A stretch of 64,000 nt of DNA. Source: Oegoconia quadripuncta (lineage: Eukaryota > Arthropoda > Insecta > Lepidoptera > Autostichidae). The stretch is from positions 16,943,151 to 17,007,150 of the forward strand of contig OX438755.1 of NCBI GenBank assembly GCA_949316235.1, read 5' to 3'. Shown one piece after another: positions 43,895 to 54,351 of this stretch (position 1 is its first letter; each line of letters starts with the position of its first letter). Position numbers and translations under genes: made by a program. The notes beneath the pieces are model-generated. The model saw only the letters and a list, made by a program, of their open reading frames with translations, was not told the origin of the DNA and did no database searches.

Positions 43895-44075
43895 TCATAA
43901 AATCAAAATCAAAACATGCTTTATTTTGTAGGTACACAGGGTACACTTAAAATAGTCAAATTTTGTAAAATTTGACAAAAAATGTTTTTTTTAAGCTACT
44001 GCTTGTTCAAAAGCCAATTTTCCCCTGAGAAGAACAAGCAAGAAACTCTAGGTTCCTCTTTAAAAAAAAAGGTTA
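43895..44075 (-). mobile_element. LINE end, TTTGA-tail family, diverged
   Basis: 'cataaaatcaaaatcaaaac', then 'ccctgagaagaacaagcaag' and 'aaactctaggttcctc' match the order of 46020-46175 and the insert at 37686. Confidence 0.45.
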
Positions 44076-44079
44076 TTAT

Positions 44080-45025
44080 GTTACAAAATTATTAATTATT
44101 ATTTTGTATTATAATATTTCATTATTAATTGTGAAATAGCCTGATTACGCGAACGGGCTGTTCATGTCCATGAATGTTTATCATCTAAATAATCTGATAT
44201 TTTCTAATATATTATATTATATAGCTGGAAATCAGTATTTTACTCCCTGAACAATTTTATATACTGCGCTATGATCCGTTTGTACGGCTGTAGCATACAC
44301 GTCATATTCTAGTGTATTTCAGTGTGGCCGAACTATTGATAGTTTCACTCTTACTTGCGAACTTTGCAAGCTAAATAAAAAAGCTTGTAAAAATGTATGT
44401 CAGGCATGTATAAGACATATAGACATTCTAAACCGTTGACACAAAAAGAGGAGTACTAAAAGTTTAAGCTATACGTAGGTCTGTGTGTTCATCTGTGACA
44501 TTGTAGCGCCAAAATGGCTGTACCGACTAAAATGGGGTTTTTTTTGGAAGCTGGTGTTTGCGAGTTGTTGAAGCGACATGTTTGATAGAAATCGGTTAAG
44601 CCGTACCGTTAGCTTTTAATACATTTTACATATATATCTGGATGATACTGAATATACAGTTCCTAGAAGGTATGATAAATTTTCAATATATTCTTAAATA
44701 GGACTAGAGCACCGAAAAACTAAACTTGTGAAATTATTTGTTATAAATAATATTAAAATAAGGTATACTTACTTTTCGAACCAGACGCAATTTTCGCTTC
44801 ATGTTTCAGTAAGTTTAATAATTCTACACTCATTTTAATTTAAAAGTCATTTATGTTTATTAACTTCACATTAATTGAATCGTTGGCAACATTTCCAATT
44901 AACTACACTTATTTTTTGCTACTTATTCAAAACAAAACTGCGAAATCTTTATATTTTTAAAATTAAAACCGAAAAAATGTGTCTAATTATTTCCACTTAC
45001 ATACTATTTTCGTGTACAGTTTCGT
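44080..45025. other. Unassigned stretch with a shared repeat
   Basis: 44500-44620 ('attgtagcgccaaaatggct', 'aatcggttaagccgtaccgt') is a diverged copy of the repeat at 32880. No gene. Confidence 0.35.
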
Positions 45026-45027
45026 AG

Positions 45028-45121
45028 GTACTGGCCTACAAGAGAGGCGTGCGGCTACGCCGGCCTACGACGTAGCACTGACGCGTAGCGCTACACTGCG
45101 CTATACCGTACGGTACGGCAT
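45028..45121. repeat. GC-rich palindromic block
   Basis: 'gcggctacgccggcctacga', 'cgtagcgctacactgcgcta' and the perfect palindrome ccgtacggtacgg occur within 94 bp in otherwise AT-rich DNA. Repeated gcta/tagc and gtac words suggest a transposon end or small hairpin element. Unidentified. Confidence 0.35.
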
Positions 45122-45124
45122 TTT

Positions 45125-45625
45125 TCAGATCTAAAAATTTCAGATTGTCTTATTTAAATGAGCGATTAAGCTAGTGATGATTGATGTAACCTACCTAATG
45201 ACGTCACAATTCATTCGATCTTCTTACAGCTTGACAGGAAACAACCCCTGGCTTACTTTTAGAAATACGTCCGTGTAACTCAAAACCCTTTCGCAAATAT
45301 ACTGTAAGGTTTCTCCTTTTGGAGGATGAGACACCTTTTTTCAGATAGATAATAATCATAATAATCATTGGCCTTAGACACGAATAGTTTGATATTTTGA
45401 TGACTTTACGGAACTAACTAAATATGAAAATACTTAATAATTATATTATTGAATGTCAGCTCGTGCTTTTAGAATGTAGTAGCAACTCCAACAAAGAAAA
45501 CTATTGTTCATTTTATTTTACCTGAAATCGCTAGCTAAGGAGTTTTTATTCACTTATTAAAAGATTTTGACTGCTTGGTGTGACAAGACTTGACTAAAAT
45601 CTTTGGGTGAGACTGAATCGTACTT
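45125..45625. other. Unassigned stretch
   Basis: Nothing recognised. Confidence 0.3.
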
Positions 45626-45627
45626 AT

Positions 45628-45962
45628 ACGTGGCTCAATGTAAACAACATTGGGTTTACGATTCGGAGGTCGCGGGTTCGATCCCCAGCGGGGTACATGT
45701 TTAAGTACTTCGTAAGTTTAAGTACTCGGTTTGGTTGGTGGTAGGGCATAAATGTCCGCCTAGCAAGCTACCACCATCTTATCTAATTCTGCCGCCAAGC
45801 AGCAATGTTAATAGCATTGTTGTCCAGTTGTCAGAGATAAGATAACCAGTCCTCCAAATGTATTGGGGTTTCCGGGTCAGTACGCATCCACCTTCGACCT
45901 CATCATCACTTAACATTAGGTGTGATTGAGGTCAAGTACGAACCCGTCGTGCATAAAAAAAA
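45628..45962 (+). mobile_element. SINE1, full-length copy with small internal duplication
   Basis: Complete from 'acgtggctcaatgtaaacaa' to 'cgtcgtgcat' and A-run. The segment gtttaagtac is duplicated with a 6 bp linker (gtttaagtacttcgtaagtt then taagtac), probably replication slippage. Confidence 0.85.
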
Positions 45963-46019
45963 TACATACATACATCATGTCACGCCTACGGGGTAGGCAG
46001 AGATTACAGACTTCAATTT

Positions 46020-46180
46020 ACTACAAATCAAATCAAATCAAAATATTTTACTTCATAGGATAAAATTATCACTTGAAAACGTCATTATTAATATTACATT
46101 TAAATTTACGGCTCATTCACAAAGCTGACTCCCCAGAGAAGAACGAGCAAGAAACTCTAGGGTTGCTCCTTTAAACAGAT
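46020..46180 (-). mobile_element. LINE end with TTTGA tail
   Basis: The reverse of the insert at 37686: 'caaatcaaatcaaatcaaaa', 'cacttgaaaacgtcattatt', 'aagctgactccccagagaag', then 'gaacgagcaagaaactctag'. It extends further than the 37686 copy, giving more of the 3' end. Confidence 0.6.
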
Positions 46181-46501
46181 TATGGGTTACAATTTGTGAT
46201 TTAATAATTATATATAATCAGCTATGTCCATACTTGCTACGATCCTGATATACATCTTTTGCTTCATTCATTAGTACGTATATTAAAAAGTAATAGAATA
46301 ATAAATAAGTCGTACTATTCTGTCCACAATGCAGCCGACCCATGCTTCACAATGCACAGTTGCATACGTAATAGCGCACCATATGCCCTCCAACATAAAT
46401 GCGCATACAATTACACTGGCCTTCTAGTTTCGGCACGTAACAAGAATAGAACCAACCGGTTTTTCCCAGCGACTAAGGGACTTTACACCGGAAAACATCT
46501 A

Positions 46502-47004
46502 CAGGGTGAAATTTAATTCCTGTAATTCCTATACTGGTGGCTCCACTTCTGTTTACGAACAACATTGAATTGAATTCGATCAAAAAATTTTCGATTAACA
46601 AGTAATCCATTCTAAAACAACCTTTAGTAATTCGGCTATGGTTCCTAGAGGAAAGTTGTTTGTAATGAATTGAAGTAATCACCCGAAAATAGTTGGACTT
46701 CCATACTAAAGGTGATTTCAGAATGGTTTACTTTTTATACGTACCTAATCGAAATTTTTTTTATCGAATGCGACTATGCTATTTGGGGAAAGTTTTTTTA
46801 TGATAAACTAGATACCCGTTTGACCACAATCTCACCTGATGGAAAGTGACGATGTGGTCGAAGATGAAGCACGCAATACCAGTAAATGCCTGTTCGCTCT
46901 GCTTTTGAAGATCTGAAGAAGAAGAAGAAGATTTGAAGAAGTTGTTCGTAATCAAGAGTGGCGTCACCAGTTTATGGGAATTACATGAATTCAAATTCAT
47001 CCTG
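46502..47004. mobile_element. MITE-T family element, 503 bp, in family C
   Basis: Ends cagggtgaaatttaattcct and, reversed, caggatgaatttgaattcat. TA precedes it (46500-46501), and a TA follows within a few bases (47007-47008). 46802-46900 holds 'tagatacccgtttgaccaca', 'atctcacctgatggaaagtg', a LINE/SINE-like tail also found in the 56941 copy. Confidence 0.65.
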
Positions 47005-47050
47005 AATATACTTGCAAACTTTAATGGCAATGAGCGCATCCCCTGTCACT

Positions 47051-47661
47051 GGGTGTATTATGAAATAGCGAAAGACGATAACTCGAATGACAACAGCGCG
47101 AAGACGATATTGCGAAAGTACCATTGCTCGAAAGTTTAATTGCGCGATGGTTCATTTGCGCGAAAACTCAATTTCGCGACACACAAAAGCGTGAACGTTC
47201 ATTTGCGCGAAAACTCAATTGCGCGATACAATGGGTACATACATATTTCGTTTATTACAAATATGTCAACCTAACTTCTGAACCTAACCAACAGTGTCGG
47301 AGTGCCTCGACCCATATTGCTCGCTCGCTACAGCTTAATATGATTACTCATTAATAATAATAATAATAAAAATTATTTATTACCTTAGTTCCTATTTAAC
47401 TTAATGCTATTGACATAGTAAGAATTTTGAATAGTCAAGGCAAAAGGGAGTGACATCATTCATAGTCATGACTTAGTTCTCCTATGGGAGAAGATTCATA
47501 ATCGCGCAAATGAATGTTTGCGATTTTGTGTGTCGCGAAATTAAGTTTTCGCGCAAATGAACCATCGCGCAATTAAACTTTCGAGCAATGGTACTTTCAC
47601 AATAACGTCTTCGCGCTGTTGTCATTTGAGCTATCGTCTTTCGCTATTGAGTAGTACACCC
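47051..47661. mobile_element. 611 bp Mutator-like fold-back element with word-array arms
   Basis: Inverted arms of ~160 bp (47051-47212 and 47500-47661) start gggtgta on both ends. Flanking 9-mers cctgtcact (47042-47050) and catgttact (47662-47670) agree at 7 of 9 positions, consistent with the 9 bp duplication of Mutator-like elements. The arms consist of ~15-18 bp words such as attgcgcgatggttc, atttgcgcgaaaactca and attgctcgaaagttta, each centred on a CG-rich core. No transposase. Confidence 0.7.
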
Positions 47662-47799
47662 CATGTTACTTGTGCATTACTGTATATTACAAAAGTGAAC
47701 CATAGATATTGTTTCAATCATTGACCTTTTAATGTTTATATTCGGGATATCTCTGACCTGTTTGGTATAAAAATCTTCTAAATCCTCACTTAGGTACAG

Positions 47800-48525
47800 T
47801 CCCGGAATGAAATGGTTCGTCAGTTTTCAAATATTTTATTTTAACGCTTTGCAAGCACGTATTACCTTTCTAAAAAAGTAACACACCACACTGTTGCATA
47901 GAAAATTATGCTTAACTCTTTGATGACAAGGTTCATATTTAGCCGAACTAGTGTTCCTTGACTATAAATGAATGAAGCTAAAACCTTTTTATTAGTTTGA
48001 TCTGCCATTATCGAATATCTAAAGTAAAAGTCAACTTTAAGATGACGAATCTTTTCATTCCACGACTGTACATACGGATCGGACTTTTTTGTAACCTCGA
48101 TTGGAATAATCAACTATCAGCTCTTAGCAACTTAAGCAACTTAGACCATACATAATGTACTATCTTTTCTCTTCATCTTTACTCAAGGCATTTTGATATT
48201 TCTAGATTTATAGATACCTAATTATGTATTTGTATATACACTCAATGATGCCGAATTATTACAATATATCTACTAAAGAAAGTGGGACAGCGTAATATCA
48301 TACGCTGTTTTACTCAGACCATGTTTAATGTCACAGGTCGAATGCTATTCTAGGCTCAAAATCTAGTTTAAATTTAAAATGCCAACATGTGATCGATTGC
48401 GAGTAATAGAATCTTGTTCGACAAAAACAAAATGTCTCGGGGTGTATTCTCAGAAAACTAAACTACACAATTGTCTCGATTCTTTAGTAATTGTAATAAA
48501 GAATATCCAACTACTTATTAAAAAG
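47800..48525. other. Unassigned stretch
   Basis: An 83-codon minus-strand frame (47862-48113) has no known domain. No repeat ends seen. Confidence 0.3.
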
Positions 48526-48529
48526 CTTC

Positions 48530-48660
48530 TTTAACTGAGGTTGTCTGGAAGAAATCGCTATCAGCGATAAGACCGCCTTTGTACACTTCATCACCTATGT
48601 TAAATGTTCTTTGTATTTTATTTTTGTGTGCAATAAAGAGTTTAATAATAATAATAAAGA
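48530..48660 (+). mobile_element. LINE 3' UTR tail (CAATAAAG type)
   Basis: 'tgaggttgtctggaagaaat', 'cgctatcagcgataagaccg', 'gtgtgcaataaagagtttaa' and an (AAT)n tail. The hairpin cgctatcagcg lies upstream of the poly(A) signal. Confidence 0.6.
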
Positions 48661-49054
48661 AGTTCGCAGAAGTTTGTTTATTGTAAACACTTTACATTTT
48701 TGTACATGCTACTTTACATTTTAATTAGTAATACAAATAGATTGCTTACAATTGAAGGCAGTCGCTAAGCCAAATCGGTGGCCTAACTGTCAGGTGGCCA
48801 CAAATCAGACACAAATCCACCAATCCTCACTGGGCCCGTTCTTTATTTTCACATTTTTTTGTTGGTTTTTACGTAAATTATATATTTATTTAAAAACAGT
48901 AACAAATAAAGAGATGGAATTTAAATATAAACTAGAACAAATGTAAAAAATTGGGGCCGCGAGTGAAGGTACCCAAAACGCTGGTAGCGTTTCCTCGTTG
49001 TATGCAGATACTTAAGCGTTGGGCGAGGAAACAACCAGCTCTTGGGTCACCAGT

Positions 49055-49165
49055 GACATCGACTAAACGCTTTGAAATATTAAAGAAAATTTTAAGAGCG
49101 CCCGGCCCCCGAGGGCCTAAAGTTTCGACTCCGAAAGCAAGGAAAATGTATTCGGAACCGATGTC
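49055..49165 (+). repeat. Conserved coding-like 95 bp block, copy 2
   Basis: TKRFEILKKILRAPGP then KVSTPKARKMYSEP in a frame that also extends upstream (48951-49241; 96 codons, LVAFPRCMQILKRWARKQPA). It is the longer of two copies. It may be part of a retroelement ORF, but no named domain is visible. The copy at 19786 has different flanks on both sides. Confidence 0.5.
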
Positions 49166-49348
49166 TCTATATTTGTTAATTTTGATTTTTTCCGCCGTCT
49201 CGGCGGCTGCACCTGGCCTCCTGTCGTTAGATTATATATAAAGTAGAACAAAAAGGTCATTGCATAGACAAAAATAGTCTCCACAGATAGCGTTTTCACA
49301 GATTATCCTCTATATAAAATGAGACCAAAGTATCCAGAAGCCAGCCCC

Positions 49349-49469
49349 GTAGCATGACATCGTTTATCGCGCGGGATTTATTGGGATAGTTGTATATTTC
49401 GTCCAAACAAATATACAGGACCAATCTTATCTCGCGCGACATAAACGTTTATCGCACCTATCATGCTAC
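49349..49469 (-). mobile_element. Palindromic MITE, family D, copy 3
   Basis: The clearest copy: one end gtagcatgacatcgtttatc, the other end, reversed, gtagcatgataggtgcgata. Confidence 0.6.
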
Positions 49470-49613
49470 TAGTGCAGGTAGACCTAGACTAAAATACAGT
49501 TTTTAAAGCTAAGTATGTTCAAAACGGGTTAACCGATTTCTATCAAACATGACTAAGAATGTATCTCCAGGTTTAATGAAATATAAAAAATTTACAAAAG
49601 CCTCGAAGTACTA

Positions 49614-49735
49614 TCATCATCTCAGCCCGTAAACATCCCACTGCATAGATATAGGCCTTCCCTCGTATATGAGGTGCTATGGGCCATAGTCCACCATGCT
49701 AGCCCTATGCGGGTTGGGGACTTACTATGATATCT
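49614..49735 (-). mobile_element. SINE3, 3' part
   Basis: Minus strand: 'catcatctcagcccgtaaac', 'ataggccttccctcgtatat', then 'ccatagtccaccatgctagc' and 'gcgggttggggact'. It matches the 3' halves of 22600 and 55727. Confidence 0.6.
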
Positions 49736-49739
49736 GGGG

Positions 49740-50585
49740 AAGGATTATGATAACATCAAAATACACAAAAATTGTGTTAAAAGCTAAATATTCGCCTTAA
49801 CCGATTTTGATCTACCTGTACACTCGTTTAGTTTCTAATATAATAAAATCACACTTAAATCAGACCACGCTATGCTGTGATACGTCCGGACACACAAACA
49901 CATAACACCCGTCGTTTTTTGTCGGGGGTTAAAAAGGTGTCTGTCTGCACCCTGTTGCTCGATTTATATCAATATGAGTTTGACACAGCAAAAAGTTCCA
50001 AATGTGCACCCAAAGAAATTTACTGAAATGTCTTCTACTCACGAAATTGAATAATCCTGAAGGTTCGCACGCATTCTATACTCAATACATCACTATTCCT
50101 TCGTCGGCGAAGACAGAGTAAAATTTACAAATAAAAAAATCGGCAAGCGAGCGGTGTCAACAGGGTGTGTAATATGTATTTGATATAATAACAAAAAGTC
50201 TAATTATCACATTCTGGTCCTCAAGAATTTGATGTTTTTGCCATCGACTCGCAAAGAAGAAGATTTGAGTTTATTAATACTCCAATATAAAGTATATTAA
50301 TACTCAAATAAAAAATTATTACGTCCTCGTCCAAAAATAAAATGTTTTTACATCTTATCCGTGCGCGAAACCCAGCGGAATTATCGTTGAATTTTGAGAT
50401 AAGATTTAATTTAAGATTCCGCTTGTGCCAATATCCTCAATTTTTACACCTAAAATTTTACGCTGAATGCTTTGCCTCTGGGGGTTCAGACGAAAGCGCC
50501 TGTAGGTAAGTACTTTGACTTATAAGATCAGGGAAAACTGTTTCTGGATTAGAATTTAGATAACGTAGTCATCAACACAATACAA
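49740..50585. other. Unassigned stretch with repeat scraps
   Basis: 49900-49935 ('cccgtcgttttttgtcgggg') is a familiar dispersed wording, but no element could be bounded. No gene. Confidence 0.3.
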
Positions 50586-50589
50586 ATTA

Positions 50590-50900
50590 CTTATTCGTAT
50601 TGACACATTGAGGTGACACATTATAGGAAGAGCTGTGTGGTTTCGGCTCATACAATGAATAGAACCAACCCGTCTCTTCCCGTGGGTGTCGTTATGGAGC
50701 GACTATGGGACTTTCCATGAAAAACATCCATATGATTTGCACGTTTCACGGCGACGATACACCTGTCACGTGTGTTATACTGTATATTTGGAACGGTGAA
50801 CCGTGGATGTTATTTCAAGCATTAAACTTAGCACACATACGCTAATGTTTGGGATATCTCTGACCACCTCATTTAGGATAAAGGTCGTAACGTTATGTAT
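50590..50900 (+). repeat. Repeat family C, near full-length copy
   Basis: 'tgtgtggtttcggctcatac', 'accaacccgtctcttcccgt', 'gtttcacggcgacgatacac', 'ggtgaaccgtggatgttatt', 'ctaatgtttgggatatctct'. Best reference with 26695. Confidence 0.6.
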
Positions 50901-50904
50901 GTCT

Positions 50905-51665
50905 GTATGTAGATTTGTGGGTTACCTCCTATAACCTACATGGCTGGACCGGTTTTGCAAGATGTCGTTCGGTTTGTCTTGATCTCTAAAGTGTTATAGG
51001 ATACATTTTATGGTAGAAAATAATAACATGGCGCCTGCAAATTACAACTGTCCTGTTTTGGGAATATTCTGAAATGTTACGAGATTGTTACGTTAGTAGT
51101 ACAACTCGTTTCTTGTATGTCAAATCGTTACACATAGGTCTACATACAAATGAGAGTCTTTAAACAGGATTATAATATAATCCATTATCTATCCATCGAT
51201 ATTTAACACTATAACAGTGACAGACATCCGTACAACTTTTATTTATCATTGAAGACTCACGAAGAGAGCCGGGCTTGCAGCAAAATCAATTATAGCAAAC
51301 CGATTCTCTTTATACAGCATGTTCAATAACTTCACTCTGATTAACCTACCGCTCCCGCAATATTTCCTTGAAGACGTGATAATTTAATCTTTATTTTATC
51401 TAGAATTACTTTGAAATAGGGAAAAAGAAGGTAGCGTAGTAGAAAATACTGCAAATCAACAAAATTAAAAAAAAAATACTGTACTACAATTATATGATTT
51501 CAGTGGATATAAAATTGTAAGTAAATAACTTTTTTTTTAATTTCCAACATGGGACTAAAACAACATGAGATTAAATTAGACTTCGTGTTGATCCTTTAAT
51601 TTGAAACACAATATCTCTATATTGTTTCTCATCACATATATTACTTATTAATGTTTTGCATACCT
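50905..51665. other. Unassigned stretch
   Basis: 50990-51045 ('ttataggatacattttatgg') is shared with 62100-62140. The rest is AT-rich without recognisable features. Confidence 0.3.
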
Positions 51666-51679
51666 ATAAGATAATACTT

Positions 51680-52015
51680 TTTGAATTCAATATGCAGAAC
51701 TTTCAGATGTACTTAACAATTAGGAAATTATTTGTGCTAACCCACTTAATTACTCGTATTGAATTCCGTGATGATAGGTCTGCCTGGAAGAGATCGCTGT
51801 TAGCGATAAGGCCGCCTAATTTGTAGTACCTTCCTTATCAAGGATTCAAGAAACGAGCCTACACCTTCCTCAAAGGCCGGCAACGCATCTGTGACCCTTT
51901 TGGTGTTGTTGTCCATGGGCGGCGGTGATTGCTTTCCATCAGGTGACCCGCAAGCTCGTTTGCCGCCCTCTCATATAAAAAAAAAAATTAAACAATAAAG
52001 CGTATTTGATTTGAA
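51680..52015 (+). mobile_element. LINE 3' UTR split by a second LINE
   Basis: 'tttgaattcaatatgcagaa' to 'aggccgcctaatttgtagta' (51680-51842), then, after the insert, 'caataaagcgtatttgattt' (51992-52011). The unbroken relative is at 62205-62430. Confidence 0.7.
51843..51989 (+). mobile_element. Jockey/CR1-like LINE end nested in another LINE 3' UTR
   Basis: The last ~145 bp of the 10919/36201 family: 'caagaaacgagcctacacct', 'cggcaacgcatctgtgaccc', 'gattgctttccatcaggtga', ending in an A-run. Confidence 0.7.
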
Positions 52016-52069
52016 TATCTCGCAATGCCTAAAGACCTAAGGTTCTACAATCATCTGATTTCATTTTCG

Positions 52070-52215
52070 TAAAACATCTATAGATTTCCACCTTGGGTGA
52101 TGAGCTCCCCCATGTCACACCATGGATGTTGTTCCAAAATGTTTCGAATACCCAAATACTAATATTTGGGATATCTCTGAATGAAATGTGGTGGCTATTT
52201 GGGTTAAAGGTCGTG
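52070..52215 (+). repeat. Repeat family C, 3' half
   Basis: 'atagatttccaccttgggtg', 'gatgttgttccaaaatgttt', 'aatatttgggatatctctga', 'gggttaaaggtcgtgacgtt'. Confidence 0.5.
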
Positions 52216-52287
52216 ACGTTACATGTGTGTGTATGTTTTGATACGGTCCACAAAGTATACCACTACAGGGCAATCAATTAAGTATTT

Positions 52288-52525
52288 AACTAATATTTTA
52301 AATGCCAAAGTTTGGATGTTTATTTGTTTATTTGTTGTTGTATTGCTCAATCACGGCGAAACGGATGAACGTATTTGGATGAAATTTGGTATATAGGTAG
52401 AACATATCCTAGATTAAAACATAAGATATTCTTTATCCCGATAAAATAGTGGTTCCTGTGGTATAAACAAATTTCCGCGTTAAAGTTATCCACGCAGGCG
52501 AAGCCGCGGACGGAAAGCTAGTATT
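52288..52525 (+). mobile_element. Non-autonomous Helitron, complete
   Basis: 'taactaatattttaaatgcc' through 'tattgctcaatcacggcgaa' and 'tggtatataggtagaacata' to 'caggcgaagccgcggacgga' and the terminal aagctagt. Good 3' hairpin plus CTAG/T end, as in Helitrons. Confidence 0.7.
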
Positions 52526-52529
52526 TCAT

Positions 52530-52925
52530 ACACGAATGAAGGTTATCTTCAATCGTAATGTACTACTTTATTTCTTTTTAAAAGCCTATAAGAATTACTG
52601 TTGTTTGGTGAAGTAGATTATTCATTTACGCTGACATTTTATAACAGCCTGTGTATTTTCAATTTGTCTCTTGCAAGAAACAAGTTGGAAATAAGCACTA
52701 AAGAAATCTTTATGAAGAAGAAATTGGCTAACTTTTGTTTATTAAATAGTAGACTTGCTTTCTTTCAATCTAAATGAGGGTCTTCGCAGACTTGGGAGGC
52801 TGTGACACGGGATGGACGCGAGATCTATAATGAAATTAATGAAATAATTTATTTCCTCGACTTTGGATAAATACATTAGATGGCGCCATAAAGAAACTCC
52901 CGTTCAAAATCTGCTGACAATTCAA
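52530..52925. other. Unassigned stretch
   Basis: Nothing recognised. Confidence 0.3.
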
Positions 52926-52929
52926 CGTG

Positions 52930-53155
52930 CGACTCATAGGTTTGGTGTAGTAATTAGAAACGTTGACTGCTATACTAAAAGGTCGCGGTTCGAATCTCGC
53001 TTGGGTCATATATTTTGCATGTTGAATACGGACACGTGTAGCCAAGGTACGGATATTTTCATTTATATAAAAAAAATGTATTTGTGTATATACACATAGC
53101 GCCATCTAGTTCCACACTAGGCAACCAGGCTTAGTTGATTGATATACATAGTATA
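52930..53155 (+). mobile_element. SINE2 with inverted 3' half
   Basis: The 5' part is forward: 'ggtttggtgtagtaattaga', B-box-like gcggttcgaatctcgc, then 'ttgaatacggacacgtgtag' and 'aaaaaatgtatttgtgta'. From ~53091 the family's 3' end appears reversed: tagcgccatctagttcc, then 'aggcttagttgattgatata'. Such an inversion is the expected product of twin priming. Confidence 0.7.
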
Positions 53156-53159
53156 AATA

Positions 53160-53350
53160 TAGGTTTATTCCGTCCAGTGGTCCATAAATTAAGATTTCTT
53201 TTTAAATACAACTTAAATAAAAAAATCGCTCTGACCTTCACTCGAGAAGCCTAAAAACGAATTATAAATAATACCTAAATAGCTTTGATGGGCGTTGTTT
53301 TCCGGAATTCGCAATTACAGAAAAGTTGGCCATTTTAATTTGAAATTCTC
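53160..53350 (+). repeat. Fold-back MITE family B, half copy
   Basis: 'ttattccgtccagtggtcca', 'aagatttctttttaaataca', 'ctctgaccttcactcgagaa', then 'tcgaaaataaccctaattaa'. It spans left arm to centre of the 34800 element. Confidence 0.5.
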
Positions 53351-53403
53351 GAAAATAACCCTAATTAAAGACTATTTTTGTATAGTTTAGATATCTTTCA
53401 TCT

Positions 53404-53564
53404 TTTTTTATGCACAACGGGTTATCACTAGACCTCTATCATACCTAATGTTAAATGAATTAAGTGAAGATGAGGCCGAAGGTGGAAGCGTACTGACCAG
53501 GAATCCCCATTTGGGGAACTGGCTATCTTATCTCTGACAACCGGAACGCAACAATGCTATTAAA
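53404..53564 (-). mobile_element. SINE1, 3' half
   Basis: Minus strand, T-run and atgcacaacgggtt to 'ccggaacgcaacaatgctat'. A short stretch is duplicated (taaatgaattaagtgaag). The head is missing. Confidence 0.8.
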
Positions 53565-53784
53565 TAAGAAAAAATATAACTACAAAATAATAATTTACTC
53601 TTACAGCAATAATCGTAGAATATTTCTGTTCACACCAGTAGGAGTCGGCTATCTTGACAATGCATTTCGGGGAAGGCTTACAATTTGCTAGGGTAGGTAG
53701 GCACTGCCTTTCTGCCTGTGCGAGGGCACGCCACTGGTTGGTAGATATGCTATAATCTGGTGTATGACGACAAAATTTTAAGTT

Positions 53785-54100
53785 TTTTTTATACATGAGA
53801 GGGCGGCAAACGAGCATTGGGGTCACCTGATGGAAAGCAATCACCACCGCCCATGGACACCCGCAACACCAAAAGGGTCACAGATGTGTTGCCGGCCTTT
53901 GAGGAAGGTGTAGGCTCGTTTCTTGAAGGTTCCAATGTCGTACTCGTTCGGAAATACCACTGCAGGTAGTCCGTTCCACAGGGTGGTCGTACGTGGTAGG
54001 AAGTTTCTTGAGAAACGTACAGTGGTAGACTTCCACTCATCCAGGTGATGTGGATGGAGTTTTAATTTTCGGCGAGAAGTGTAACGAAGTGTAAGTGGAC
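53785..54100 (-). pseudogene. Jockey/CR1-like LINE, longest 3' fragment of the family
   Basis: The minus-strand frame reads [58 protein letters not shown], followed by the UTR and A-run at 53785-53800. It extends the 10919 family upstream (SSRKLKLHPHHLDEWKS). 5'-truncated, no RT core. Confidence 0.65.
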
Positions 54101-54351
54101 GAAGTTGCGAGTAACAGCTAGTCCAGAGATAAATAAGTAAATATTTTTTAATTAATGGAGCTGTTACTAAAGCGAACAGGCCGTCAAAAGTTTTGAGTTG
54201 GCTAAACTCCTGAATATGAAGGCTAAAAGTTTTGAATAAGCAAAAGAACATTTAAAAGTTCGAAAGAGACAACACAAGATCACAAGACTAATGGACTTCA
54301 GTTTGAGTTTGAAATTACAATACACATACTTACTTTGGTTATATACATATA

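Larger units (their letters stand above)
46310..47790 (+). repeat. Repeat family C copy carrying two later insertions
   Basis: Family C blocks run through three pieces: up to 46501 ('gtttcggcacgtaacaagaa', 'gactaagggactttacaccg'), 47005-47050 ('cttgcaaactttaatggcaa'), and 47662-47790 ('ttgtgcattactgtatatta', 'gttatattcgggatatctct'-like). Removing the elements at 46502-47004 and 47051-47661 restores the order seen at 50590-50900. Confidence 0.6.

Noticed and set aside
47124..47354. 76-codon frame in the 47 kb fold-back element as a transposase remnant
   Set aside because: It lies mostly in the word-array arm and shows no catalytic motif.
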